A stretch of DNA of 64,000 nucleotides from Teredinibacter waterburyi. Its GTDB lineage: Bacteria; Pseudomonadota; Gammaproteobacteria; Pseudomonadales; Cellvibrionaceae. The notes beneath the pieces are model-generated. The model saw only the letters and a list, made by a program, of their open reading frames with translations, had not been told where the DNA came from and searched no databases. Of the stretch, positions 1 through 8,345 are shown piece after piece. Made by a program: the position numbers and the translations under genes. The DNA lies in contig NZ_MRUH01000123.1 in assembly GCF_001922985.1 (NCBI RefSeq), forward strand, positions 1 to 64,000. Direction: 5' to 3'. Every line of letters begins with the position of its first letter. The first letter of the stretch is position 1.

Positions 1-573
1 ACCGACTTCGCCTTTGCCAGACTGATCTAAAAAGCTACTAGCAGTATCGGCAAACTTAGGAATCATATCGGCACCCAAACCTAAAGATTCAAACTGTGAG
101 GTAAGCTGACTTGCTGCCTTGGCTTTGTCGCTGTATTCAGCAGCGGCGCCCATTGCACCGGCTAACATTCCGCCTTCAGCTTCGCCACCGGCTAGCTTCT
201 TAAGCGCTGGAGCCGCTGACATTAAAGTACTGGCACCCGGGATGGCTGAAAGAAGTGACTTTGAGTCGCCATCGGAAAGCAAAGAGGTAGCCGCTTGCAA
301 TAGCGCGCCCATGCCGCCAGTTGCTTGAGTTTCGGTAACGCCCAGTGTTTTGGTTAACATAGGAAGCAGCGCCATACCTTGCGCTACCATGTCGCTAGTT
401 GCAGATTTTTCTACGCTTGCGGCTTGCTTTTCCATAGTTGCAGCTTGGTCGGCTACTTCTTCTGTTACTTCTTTTTCGTCACTGCCAAATAGGCCTGTGA
501 TGCTATCCCATAGTCCGGCATTTGCATGCAGGCTAAATAGGCTGATAACGCTCGCGATAAGTAATTTTTTCAT
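1..573 (-). CDS. DUF2780-like secreted protein, partial (3' end beyond window)
   Basis: The reverse-strand frame is open from an ATG at 573 to the window edge (191 codons, no stop reached). The N-terminus MKKLLIASVISLFSLHANA is a typical signal peptide, so the product is probably periplasmic or secreted. The mature part is rich in Ala, Gly, Ser and Met, with repeated amphipathic helices (LLPMLTKTLGVTETQA, then LGLGADMIPKFAD). This resembles the DUF2780 (VcgC/VcgE) family, whose function is unknown to me. A GGAGAT ribosome-binding site lies just before the ATG, supporting the start. It is transcribed away from the HerA-like gene. The family call is by pattern recognition and is moderately sure; that it is a real gene is clear. 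Confidence 0.75.
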   Translation of the reverse strand, partial: MKKLLIASVISLFSLHANAGLWDSITGLFGSDEKEVTEEVADQAATMEKQAASVEKSATSDMVAQGMALLPMLTKTLGVTETQATGGMGALLQAATSLLSDGDSKSLLSAIPGASTLMSAAPALKKLAGGEAEGGMLAGAMGAAAEYSDKAKAASQLTSQFESLGLGADMIPKFADTASSFLDQSGKGEVG

Positions 574-888
574 GGTGGATCTCCGTTTCGACTAGTGTGA
601 TGAGAGTTAAAAATCTTCGCCGTTTTATTGCGGCTTGTTTGAAATATTATGTCGTAAATTTGTGTTGGAGAAGTTACAGGTGAAAGCTTTTGATAGCAAA
701 TTTCTAAGCGTTGTTTTGGGAGTATTTAACAAGGTTTTACATTGCGGTGCGGCTTACCATCATACGGTTAAGCGGGCAGAATAAACTAGATGTCTATCAC
801 ACCTGAGAGCTGCTATCCGCGAGCTAAAACGGTAGTATGGGTGTTTATCAATAGAGATTAACATTAAGCATGTGGTGAGGCGCATTTT
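574..888. other. Divergent intergenic region, 315 bp
   Basis: This gap separates the DUF2780-like gene (reverse) from the HerA-like ATPase gene (forward), so it should hold promoters for both. I see no convincing ORF, RNA gene, repeat or strong inverted repeat. A TGAGG ribosome-binding site precedes the forward start at 889. Confidence 0.5.
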
Positions 889-2400
889 ATGACACATATA
901 CTGTTGGGTGGTACGGGTACAAAGCAGGTGCAAATCGATACGTCGTTGCTAAATCGACATGGGTTAATTGCTGGCGCCACAGGAACGGGTAAAACCGTAT
1001 CGCTACAGGTGATGGTCGAGCAGCTTTCCCGCGCCGGTGTACCGGTGTTTTTGCCGGATGTAAAAGGCGACCTTTCCGGCTTAGCCAGTGCGGGTAAGCC
1101 GCACCCAAAAGTAACTGAGCGATTGGACTATATCGGTATTAGCGAACACAATTTCGCGCCCTTACCAACGGTATTTTGGGATGTGCGCGGTACTAGCGGC
1201 CACCCCTTGCGCACAACTATTAGTGATATTGGCCCGCTGTTGCTGTCCAACCTGTTGGAGTTAAACGAAACCCAAACCGGCATTTTATATGCTTGCTTTA
1301 AAGAGGCCGACGAGCAGGGCTGGTTAATGCTCGATATTGAGGATCTTAATGCAATGCTAGCTTGGCTTGGCGAGAACGCCGCCGAGCTGAAAACGGTGTA
1401 CGGCAATATCTCTAGTTCCAGTATTGGCGCAATTAAGCGTCGTTTACTCATTTTAGAAGAGCAGGGTATTGCCGATTTTCTCGGCGAACCTGCGCTCGAA
1501 TTAAAAGACATAATGGCCGTTAATGACGCTGGCGAAGGTGCTGTTAATATTTTACATGCGGTAACCCTGCTGCGAGACTCGCCGCGTTTGTACAGTACGA
1601 TTTTGTTGTGGTTGTTGTCCGAGCTATTTGAAGAACTCCCTGAAGTGGGCGACCCAGATAAGCCTAAGCTGGTCATTTTTTTGGATGAAGCTCACCTGTT
1701 ATTTAAAACCAGCAACAAATCCTTAACCGAAAAAATTGAAAACGTAGTGCGGTTAATTCGCTCGAAGGGTGTTGGGGTATTTTTTGTAAGCCAGAACCCG
1801 CTGGATATTCCCAGTGAGGTTGCCGGTCAATTAGGTTTAAAGATTCAGCACGCGCTGCGGGCTTTTACCGGTAAAGATCGAAAAGCGTTAAAAGCCGTGG
1901 CCGAAAGTTTTCGTGATAACCCCGAATTTGAAACCTTAACGGTTTTGCCTGAGCTGGGAACCGGTGAGGCTTTGGTTTCCTGTTTAGATAAAAAAGGGCG
2001 ACCGCAGCCGGTGGAGAAAACTTTGATATGCCCGCCGATTAGTCGTATTGGGCCGCTTACTGAGGCAGAACGAAAAGTAGAATTGGCGCGTTCGGCATTT
2101 GGTGAAAAGTACGATGTAAGGATTAACCGCGAGTCGGCTCATGAGTTGTTGTTAAAGCGTACCGAACAGCAAATGGCGGAAACGAAGGCTGCCGAGTCGG
2201 CAGAGCAGCGCCAGCTGGAACGCGAACGAGCGGCAAAGCAGGAGAGTAAACAGCGTACAGCGGCGGCAAAGCCGAAGCGTCGCGCCAGCAATCGACAGTC
2301 GGTTGGCGAGGCTTTAATGAAGAGTATTAGCCGTGCGGTTGGCAGTCAGCTGGGGCGACAAATAGCACGGGGCATACTTGGTTCTATTTTTAAGCGCTAG
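889..2400 (+). CDS. HerA/FtsK-like ATPase, DUF853 family (YjgR homologue)
   Basis: A 503-residue cytoplasmic P-loop ATPase. Walker A is GATGTGKT (residues 29-36) and Walker B is in VIFLDEAHLLF (about residues 260-270). The length matches E. coli YjgR (about 500 aa), annotated as DUF853 or HerA-like helicase. The C-terminal 80 residues are highly charged (Lys, Arg, Gln, Glu), beginning near RTEQQMAETKA, and end in a basic amphipathic stretch, as in YjgR. HerA relatives are hexameric DNA translocases, but YjgR has no settled role, so DNA translocation is inference. The gene stands alone, flanked by divergent and convergent neighbours. Confidence 0.9.
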   Translation: MTHILLGGTGTKQVQIDTSLLNRHGLIAGATGTGKTVSLQVMVEQLSRAGVPVFLPDVKGDLSGLASAGKPHPKVTERLDYIGISEHNFAPLPTVFWDVRGTSGHPLRTTISDIGPLLLSNLLELNETQTGILYACFKEADEQGWLMLDIEDLNAMLAWLGENAAELKTVYGNISSSSIGAIKRRLLILEEQGIADFLGEPALELKDIMAVNDAGEGAVNILHAVTLLRDSPRLYSTILLWLLSELFEELPEVGDPDKPKLVIFLDEAHLLFKTSNKSLTEKIENVVRLIRSKGVGVFFVSQNPLDIPSEVAGQLGLKIQHALRAFTGKDRKALKAVAESFRDNPEFETLTVLPELGTGEALVSCLDKKGRPQPVEKTLICPPISRIGPLTEAERKVELARSAFGEKYDVRINRESAHELLLKRTEQQMAETKAAESAEQRQLERERAAKQESKQRTAAAKPKRRASNRQSVGEALMKSISRAVGSQLGRQIARGILGSIFKR

Positions 2401-2423
2401 ATTTGAATAAGTGTGTTGTAAGC

Positions 2424-2458
2424 ACTGGCTTTTAAGCGTTTAACGCTTAAAAGCCAGT
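2424..2458. terminator. Perfect 17-bp inverted repeat after the HerA-like gene
   Basis: Arms 2424-2440 and 2442-2458 are exact reverse complements around one central base. The repeat lies 24 bp past the HerA-like stop and before the convergent YpfJ gene. No long T-run follows directly on either strand, so a bidirectional terminator is likely but not certain. Confidence 0.5.
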
Positions 2459-2476
2459 TGATAAAAGCCAGTTGAT
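2449..2476. repeat. Tandem duplication of a 14-nt unit
   Basis: The unit AAAAGCCAGTTGAT occurs at 2449-2462 and again at 2463-2476, followed by a further AAAAG. The first copy overlaps the right arm of the inverted repeat, so the duplication copied part of the terminator arm. Confidence 0.8.
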
Positions 2477-2504
2477 AAAAGTAAGCTAAAGCGAGTTTGT
2501 AGGA

Positions 2505-3416
2505 TTAAAGCGTTTTAGCCGAAAAGGTATCGCATAGGCGAATATCGCCTGATTCGAAACCCTTCTTAAACCAGCGCACACGCTGTTCAGACGAGCCGTG
2601 AGTAAAGCTCTCTGGTACTACATGCCCTTGAGACTGCTTTTGTAAGCGGTCGTCGCCAATAGCGCTGGCGGCGACTAGTGCTTCTTCTAGGTCGCCAGGT
2701 TCTAACAATTTCCTATCGATATGAGCTGTGTGGCCCCAAAGCCCTGCAAAGCAATCGGCTTGCAGCTCTTGCTTTACCGAGAGCGCGTTACCAGCTTCTT
2801 TCGAAACCTTGGCTTTTTGTGCGTGAACTTGCTTTGAGATACCGAGCAATGTTTGCACATGGTGGCCCACTTCGTGCGCGATCACGTAGGCTTGAGCGAA
2901 GTCGCCGGGCGCGTTGTGGCGAGTTTTAAGGTCGCGATAGAAGGAAAGGTCAATATAGACTTTTTGGTCTGCAGGGCAGTAGAACGGGCCCATAGACGCA
3001 CCAGCACGGCCACAAGCGGATGATACCGAACCGCTGAACAGTACCAGTTTTGGCTCTTGGTAGGTTTTGTTTAGTTTTTGGAATTGTTGGTGCCAAGTGG
3101 TTTCGGTATCGGCCAATACGACGGCGACAAATTCCGCTAACTCTTGATCCGCTTTAGAGAGCTGGGGGCTCCCCGAACTCGACGATTTAACTGCGCCACC
3201 TTGCAGTAGTGGCAGCAGGTCTATGCCCATCATTTTTGCACCAAAAAATACCGCCGCACCCAAGCCCAAAATAATCCGACCGACTTTTGTACGCAGTAAA
3301 AACGGTAAAACTCTAAGCAGTATGCCTATGCCTCCGCCGCCAATCATACCTTGCGCATCTGAGCTGCCGCGACGGTCTTCTATGTTGCTACTACGTCTGC
3401 CCGATTGCCAACGCAT
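2505..3416 (-). CDS. ypfJ: Neutral zinc metallopeptidase, YpfJ family (PF04228)
   Basis: A 303-residue protein opening with the family-typical MRWQSGRRSSNIEDRRG segment. A hydrophobic membrane segment (about residues 33-70) is followed by an extracytoplasmic catalytic part. The zinc-binding HEVGHH motif has H181, E182 and H185. The FYCPADQKVYIDLSFY block just before it and the downstream QADCFAGLWGH segment are family hallmarks; the latter probably supplies the third metal ligand. Substrate unknown. Likely a single-pass inner-membrane or periplasmic peptidase. The start at 3416 is preceded by AGGAGTG, a good ribosome-binding site. The nearest gene on the same strand, ybiT, is read towards it. 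Confidence 0.9.
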   Translation of the reverse strand: MRWQSGRRSSNIEDRRGSSDAQGMIGGGGIGILLRVLPFLLRTKVGRIILGLGAAVFFGAKMMGIDLLPLLQGGAVKSSSSGSPQLSKADQELAEFVAVVLADTETTWHQQFQKLNKTYQEPKLVLFSGSVSSACGRAGASMGPFYCPADQKVYIDLSFYRDLKTRHNAPGDFAQAYVIAHEVGHHVQTLLGISKQVHAQKAKVSKEAGNALSVKQELQADCFAGLWGHTAHIDRKLLEPGDLEEALVAASAIGDDRLQKQSQGHVVPESFTHGSSEQRVRWFKKGFESGDIRLCDTFSAKTL

Positions 3417-3466
3417 AACTGCACTCCTTAAGTAGGCTGGATTTAGCTTAACTGCCGGTAGCTCTA

Positions 3467-5068
3467 TTACTTCTTAGAGGCTTCATCTTGGCTGGCTAAG
3501 TATTCGTCGTATGTACCTTGGAAGTCTACTAGCTTTTGGTTTTTAATTTCTACCACGCGGGTTGCAAGCGAGCTAACAAATTCACGGTCGTGGCTCACAA
3601 AAATCAACGTGCCGGGGTAATGCTCTAGCGCCAGGTTAAGCGCTTCGATGGATTCCATATCTAAGTGGTTGGTTGGTTCGTCCATAAGCAGCACGTTGGT
3701 GTCTTGCATCATCAACTTGCCGAACAACAAACGGTTTTTTTCGCCACCGGAACAGACTTTAACTTTTTTCTGAAAATCATCTGCAGAGAAGAGTAGGCGG
3801 CCGAGTGTGGCCCGTACAATTTGATCGTCGTGGGTGGGTTTGCGCCATTGGCTCATCCAGTCGAATAGAGTGAGGTCGCAATTAAAATCGGCGGTGCTGT
3901 CTTGTGGGCAGTAGCCTAGGGTGGCGTTTTCAGCCCACTGTATTGTGCCGTGCTGGAGCTTAAATTCGTCCATTAAGCAGCGTAGCAGGGTTGTTTTACC
4001 GGCGCCGTTTTCACCAATGATGGCAAGTCGAGCCCCTGCTTCAAGAATCAAGCTACCTTTTTCGAATAGCGTTTCACCGTCAAAGCCGTGGCCAACTTTG
4101 TTGAGTATTAGTGCTTGGCGGTGCAGTTTTTTGTCTTGGTTAAAGCGAATGTACGGGGATACGCGGCTAGAGGGTTTGATATCATCCAGCTTTATCTTGG
4201 TAAGTTGTTTGGCTCGCGAAGTGGCCTGCTTGGCTTTTGAGGCATTTGCCGAAAAGCGACTAACAAATTGCTGTAACTCGGCGATTTGAGCCTTTTTCTT
4301 CGCATTTTCTGAATGTAGGCTTTCGCGAGCTTGTTCCGAAGCCATCATGAAGTCGTCATAGCTGCCGGGGTAAACGCGCAGCTCGCCGTAGTCTATATCC
4401 GCCATGTGGGTACACACCGCGTTTAAGAAGTGACGGTCGTGGGAGATGATAATCATGGTGCTGCTGCGCTGGTTCAGAATATCTTCCAGCCAGCGAATGG
4501 TGTTTATGTCGAGGTTGTTGGTCGGTTCGTCCAGCAACAGTATGTCGGGGTCGGAAAACAGGGCTTGGGCGAGCAATACCCGCAGCTTTAAGCCCGGAGC
4601 CACTTCGCGCATGGGGCCAAAGTGCAAGTCTAGCTCGATGCCTGCGCCAAGCAGTACTTCTCCGGCGCGACTTTCGGCGCTATAGCCATCTAGCTCTGCA
4701 AATTGGGTCTCCAGCTCAGCAACGGCCATACCGTCTTCTTCCGACATTTCGGGCAAGCCGTAGATGCGTTCGCGCTCTTGCTTAATTTTCCAGAGTTCGT
4801 CGTGCCCCATGATGACGGTATCAATCACCGAATAGTCTTCAAATGCGAACTGATCCTGGCTCAGTTTGCCTACGCGTTGGTTTGGTGCCAGCGAGACATT
4901 GCCAGCAGACGGCGCGAGGCTGCCATCGAGAATTTTCATAAAGGTCGACTTACCGCAGCCGTTGGCGCCAATCAGGCCATAGCGATTGCCATTACCAAAT
5001 TTGACAGAGATGTTTTCGAACAGCGGCTTGGCGCCGAATTGCATGGTGATGTTGGCTGTGGAGATCAA
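3467..5068 (-). CDS. ybiT: ABC-F family ATPase YbiT
   Basis: A 533-residue soluble protein with two ABC ATPase domains and no membrane segment, the ABC-F layout. Walker A motifs are GANGCGKST (about residue 34) and [10 protein letters not shown] (about residue 355); the second signature is [13 protein letters not shown]. Both Walker B sites read [11 protein letters not shown] or [12 protein letters not shown] charged inter-domain linker (about residues 245-300) is present. ABC-F proteins act on the ribosome near the E site; the role of YbiT there is not fully defined. The start is TTG at 5068, and the sequence matches the E. coli YbiT N-terminus from that residue ([21 protein letters not shown]), so the rare start looks genuine. 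Confidence 0.93.
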   Translation of the reverse strand: MISTANITMQFGAKPLFENISVKFGNGNRYGLIGANGCGKSTFMKILDGSLAPSAGNVSLAPNQRVGKLSQDQFAFEDYSVIDTVIMGHDELWKIKQERERIYGLPEMSEEDGMAVAELETQFAELDGYSAESRAGEVLLGAGIELDLHFGPMREVAPGLKLRVLLAQALFSDPDILLLDEPTNNLDINTIRWLEDILNQRSSTMIIISHDRHFLNAVCTHMADIDYGELRVYPGSYDDFMMASEQARESLHSENAKKKAQIAELQQFVSRFSANASKAKQATSRAKQLTKIKLDDIKPSSRVSPYIRFNQDKKLHRQALILNKVGHGFDGETLFEKGSLILEAGARLAIIGENGAGKTTLLRCLMDEFKLQHGTIQWAENATLGYCPQDSTADFNCDLTLFDWMSQWRKPTHDDQIVRATLGRLLFSADDFQKKVKVCSGGEKNRLLFGKLMMQDTNVLLMDEPTNHLDMESIEALNLALEHYPGTLIFVSHDREFVSSLATRVVEIKNQKLVDFQGTYDEYLASQDEASKK

Positions 5069-5235
5069 GATGGAGTTCCCGTTACAAGCAGATTAGAAGA
5101 GGGTTTTGTGGGGCGCACTATAGGCAAGTGTGCAGCTAAGGTCGAGTAAAACGGGGAGATAAATGACCTGTGGTTGTAGGTTTTGGGGTGGGGGCCTATC
5201 ATGCCTCCCCATTTCCAGCTTCGTGGAGTCTTATC

Positions 5236-5775
5236 TTGGATAACCAAGCGGTCATTAGCGCAGTGCAACATTGGGTTGAAACCCTAGTCGTAGGGTTAAA
5301 CCTTTGCCCATTTGCCCAGCGCGAGCTACTCGCCAACCGAGTGCGCTTTAGTGTTTCTGAAGCGACCGAAGAGCTACAGTTGTTGGCCGATTTAGAGGCG
5401 GAGCTAACACTCTTAGTTGCCGATGCGGCGATTGAAACTAGCCTTTTGATTCACCCTCAAGTGCTCACTGATTTTTACGATTACAACCAGTTCCTAGATA
5501 CCGTAGACCACTTGTTGCTCGAAATGGGCTTAGAAGGGGTGTTTCAGGTAGCCAGTTTTCACCCAGACTATCAGTTTGCTGGTACCGCAGCGGATGATGT
5601 GGAAAACTACACCAATCGTGCGCCGTATCCGGTGCTGCATCTGTTACGGGAGCGAAGTGTCGAGCAAGCGATCGCCCATTACCCCGACGCTGAGCGGGTT
5701 CCGGACAAGAATATCGAGTTATTGCGCAATCTCGGCGTTGAACAAATATTGGCGTTATTAAAACCCAAGAACTAG
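5236..5775 (+). CDS. DUF1415 family protein
   Basis: A cytoplasmic protein of about 179 residues. Family features are VETLVVGLNLCPFAQ near the start, FHPDYQFAG in the middle and NRAPYPVLHLLRE after it. Function unknown to me. The frame extends upstream to a GTG at 5170, but the extra residues look non-native. TTG at 5236 has GGAG at 5224-5227, about 8 nt away, and puts the conserved region near the N-terminus. I therefore prefer 5236. The gene is divergent from ybiT, with a shared promoter region of about 170 bp. Confidence 0.8.
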   Translation: MDNQAVISAVQHWVETLVVGLNLCPFAQRELLANRVRFSVSEATEELQLLADLEAELTLLVADAAIETSLLIHPQVLTDFYDYNQFLDTVDHLLLEMGLEGVFQVASFHPDYQFAGTAADDVENYTNRAPYPVLHLLRERSVEQAIAHYPDAERVPDKNIELLRNLGVEQILALLKPKN

Positions 5776-5956
5776 CGATATACCGCGTACTTCGGCAGGT
5801 TCAACTTAGCGGTGTCTAGAGCTCTCCGAGGCACCAAAATCATCCTTCTGGCGATCTAGGCCCTGTAAACCGCGAAACTTTCTGCACTCTGGGTCGATTA
5901 TGGAGTCTATACTTCAGGTAGTTTCCCGGTGGATGTTCTCTGTGCGTAGACCTCTA

Positions 5957-6922
5957 ATGACTAATGCTCAACGTTTCTGGACACAGTTAACTCTGCTGTT
6001 GGCGTCGCTTCACGCCGCTAATCTTCAGGCTGATTCTAAGTCCCTGCTATCGACGCCAGCACCGCTTGAGATAAAGCACAACGTCAGCGGTTGGAGTGGT
6101 GAGATGAAGTCGTACCAAGAAGATTTGATCTCGGCTGTGGTTGCGGCAGGCGAGAGCAAATTTGGCCCTTATAAGCTGACGTTTGTCGATAAGGTGATGA
6201 GCACCGTTCGCGCTATGATTGCCAGCGAACGCGGTGCGCTTGATACAGGGATGAGTACCGGTTGGGGGATGCGTGAAAATGGTGCAGAAAAGGTAGACCT
6301 ATATTTACGCGCTTATATGAAGTCGTTACTGGGCTTGCGGCAATTAATTATTCGTAAAGAGGATCAAACGGCTTTTCGGGCAGTACGAACGATTGACGAC
6401 CTTAGGGCATTTAAAGCTGGGCAGGGTAGCGGTTGGCCAGATTCTCGTATTTACAGTCACTATGATGTGGAGGTTGTCGACGCTAACAGTTTTTCTGCGT
6501 TATTCCCTATGCTGGAAAAGAAACGCTTTGATTTTATTCCACTGAGTATTTTAGAGGTGGATACCGCGCTCGCCGCGGTACAGGAAACCTACCCGGACTT
6601 CGTGATCGCCGAAGATATTTATCTTTTTTACCCAATCCCGCTTTACATCAGCGTTAGCAAAATGTCTCCCGCGGCTTCACAGCGTATTGCTTATGGCTTG
6701 AAGGTTTTGTTTCATGATGACGATGCTGTTAGCGAAACTGAAGCTAGCTTAGCGGAGGCTGGCGGTGAGGTTGACTCTGATGAGTTGCTTTTTAAACATT
6801 TCCCGGTGGCTAAAACGGTAAGCTTTACTGACGATCAAGTTTTGCTAATGCTGGAAAACCCGTTCATCTCTCAGTCCGCGAGTAAAGAAATTACCGAGTA
6901 TTTTATTCGCCATTATCGTTAG
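5957..6922 (+). CDS. Periplasmic solute-binding-like protein
   Basis: About 321 residues from the ATG at 5957. An in-frame ATG at 5900 would add 19 residues. The 5957 start gives a clean signal peptide (basic start, LTLLLASLHAA core, likely cut after LQA). The 5900 start is possible; neither has a strong ribosome-binding site. The body has the look of a type 2 periplasmic binding fold: an early substrate-loop region (STGWGMRENG), a central TIDDLRAFKAGQGSGWPDS segment as in amino-acid-binding proteins, and DFIPLSILEVDTAL. Ligand unknown. No permease or ATPase genes are adjacent, so it may be a stand-alone sensor or binding protein. Confidence 0.7.
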   Translation: MTNAQRFWTQLTLLLASLHAANLQADSKSLLSTPAPLEIKHNVSGWSGEMKSYQEDLISAVVAAGESKFGPYKLTFVDKVMSTVRAMIASERGALDTGMSTGWGMRENGAEKVDLYLRAYMKSLLGLRQLIIRKEDQTAFRAVRTIDDLRAFKAGQGSGWPDSRIYSHYDVEVVDANSFSALFPMLEKKRFDFIPLSILEVDTALAAVQETYPDFVIAEDIYLFYPIPLYISVSKMSPAASQRIAYGLKVLFHDDDAVSETEASLAEAGGEVDSDELLFKHFPVAKTVSFTDDQVLLMLENPFISQSASKEITEYFIRHYR

Positions 6923-6960
6923 TTCTAATCCTATCTCTGTTCGCTACTAAGCTGCTTTCA

Positions 6961-7335
6961 CTATTGCGAGTTTTGGCTGTCCAACTCTAGCGCATAAAAT
7001 CTGTTGATTAGTGCTGGTAGTAATTCGCACAGTGCTTCACGTACCTTTTGCACATCGGCCTCAAGTGTATGCGCGAAAGCTAATAGCTTTTTCTGGCCAA
7101 AAATAATCTGTATGTCGGTTGGCGTTAGTTCTGGAACCGCATAGCCTTGGTTAACCGTGCTTTCTTCTAAGGGTGTGTGGTGTATCTGCTTTAGTTTCGC
7201 TTGCAAAATTTCTATAGTTTGGTGGCGATCGTCAATATCACACAGCTCACAAAAAGTTTGGATTGCTTGAGTTTCTGAACAAGCAAGTCGTAAGCGTAGT
7301 ATTAGAAAAGTTGCGCTACTGCGTATCACGTCCAT
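6961..7335 (-). CDS. Small hypothetical protein, possibly YidB/DUF937-like
   Basis: A 124-residue cytoplasmic protein, not confidently recognised. The C-terminal half, TDIQIIFGQKKLLAFAHT followed by VREALCELLPALINRF, has the spacing of YidB/DUF937 proteins. In that family a hydrophobic helix is followed by a Leu-Pro motif just before the C-terminus. The N-terminus holds helical segments with two Cys (TFCELCDIDD). It lies between mscS (same strand, upstream) and the convergent binding-like gene. A stem-loop separates it from mscS, so it may have its own promoter. The family call is tentative. Confidence 0.55.
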   Translation of the reverse strand: MDVIRSSATFLILRLRLACSETQAIQTFCELCDIDDRHQTIEILQAKLKQIHHTPLEESTVNQGYAVPELTPTDIQIIFGQKKLLAFAHTLEADVQKVREALCELLPALINRFYALELDSQNSQ

Positions 7336-7375
7336 TTTATTACCTCGTTCCTTTGTACTTCTTTGCCTTTGATAT

Positions 7376-7397
7376 AGCTGGGGGAGGGCCCCCAGCT
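7376..7397 (-). terminator. GC-rich stem-loop after mscS
   Basis: Arms AGCTGGGGG (7376-7384) and CCCCCAGCT (7389-7397) form a 9-bp stem with a 4-nt loop, 15 bp past the mscS stop. There is no T-run on the reverse strand, so a full intrinsic terminator is uncertain. Confidence 0.45.
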
Positions 7398-7411
7398 AAG
7401 ATTTTCGGAAA

Positions 7412-8233
7412 TTAACCTTCTTTGGATAAATGAACATCCATTTGTGGGAATGGAATTTCAATTCCAACCGAGTCAAAACGCTTCTTGATTTTCTCGTTAG
7501 TGTCGAAGAATACCGCCCAGTAATCGGCTGAGTTTACCCAAACGCGGAAGGCAAAATTTACTGATGAATCGGCTAGCTCGGCAACACCGATAGTAATACC
7601 TTTCTCTTGCAGGATGCGGGTATCTTCACTGGCGATAGCTTCTAACTCTTTACGAACTAAATCTAGGTTAGCACCGTAGCCAACACCAACAGTAAAATCG
7701 ACACGACGCTCTGGCTGTGTTGAGTAGTTAGTGATGTTTCCACCCATGATGCCAGAGTTGGAAACAATCACGGTTTTGTTATCGCCGGTTGTCAAAATAG
7801 TTGAGAAGATCGAAATCTCTCTTACCACACCTGCGGTTCCACCAGCTTCAACAAAATCACCAATTTTAAACGGGCGAAATAATATAAGTAGTACGCCAGA
7901 AGCGAAATTAGCGAGCGATCCCTGTAATGCAAAACCAATAGCAAGACCAGCAGCACCGATAATCGCAACGAATGAGGCTGTTTGAATTCCGAGTTGACCC
8001 AAAGCCGCAATAATGACCATGGTGAACAGTGCGTAATAAACAATGTTGCGAGTAAACGTACAAATTGTTAAATCAACTTTACGTGCCGTTAGGCCTTTTA
8101 GTAAAAGGTTGGCTATCAAGTTGGCTATCCATTTGCCGACAATGTAGACCGCAATGGCTAAGGCCACTTTTATTCCGTAAGTAGCCAATAGTTCCGGCGC
8201 TTTTTCCAACAGATCTTGAATATTTTGTTCCAT
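7412..8233 (-). CDS. mscS: Small-conductance mechanosensitive channel MscS
   Basis: A 273-residue inner-membrane channel that opens under membrane tension to release solutes during hypo-osmotic shock. N-terminal membrane helices (about residues 15-45 and 60-85) are followed by the pore helix, rich in Gly and Ala (IIGAAGLAIGFALQGSLANFASG), matching E. coli MscS TM3. Next come the beta domain (FKIGDFVEAGGTAGVV, IVSNSGIMGGNITNYS) and the C-terminal alpha-beta domain ending in IPFPQMDVHLS. A longer frame begins at 8299, but ATG 8233 has AAGGA 7 nt upstream and fits the family length (286 aa in E. coli), so I place the start there. Confidence 0.93.
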   Translation of the reverse strand: MEQNIQDLLEKAPELLATYGIKVALAIAVYIVGKWIANLIANLLLKGLTARKVDLTICTFTRNIVYYALFTMVIIAALGQLGIQTASFVAIIGAAGLAIGFALQGSLANFASGVLLILFRPFKIGDFVEAGGTAGVVREISIFSTILTTGDNKTVIVSNSGIMGGNITNYSTQPERRVDFTVGVGYGANLDLVRKELEAIASEDTRILQEKGITIGVAELADSSVNFAFRVWVNSADYWAVFFDTNEKIKKRFDSVGIEIPFPQMDVHLSKEG

Positions 8234-8299
8234 GCTTATGTCCTTAATATTTGATGTGAAAATTATAGGTTTGAAGATATGTATTCGGGGCGGTGACAT

Positions 8300-8321
8300 A
8301 GGCGGGCTTGCGCCCGCCTAG
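8300..8321 (-). terminator. Stem-loop after the ompA-like gene
   Basis: Arms TAGGCGGGC (8300-8308) and GCCCGCCTA (8313-8321) with a 4-nt loop lie 25 bp beyond the OmpA-family stop on the reverse strand. There is no T-run, so this is a probable terminator or 3'-end stabiliser. Confidence 0.5.
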
Positions 8322-8345
8322 ATTGGATTGTTACTGTTTAAACCC

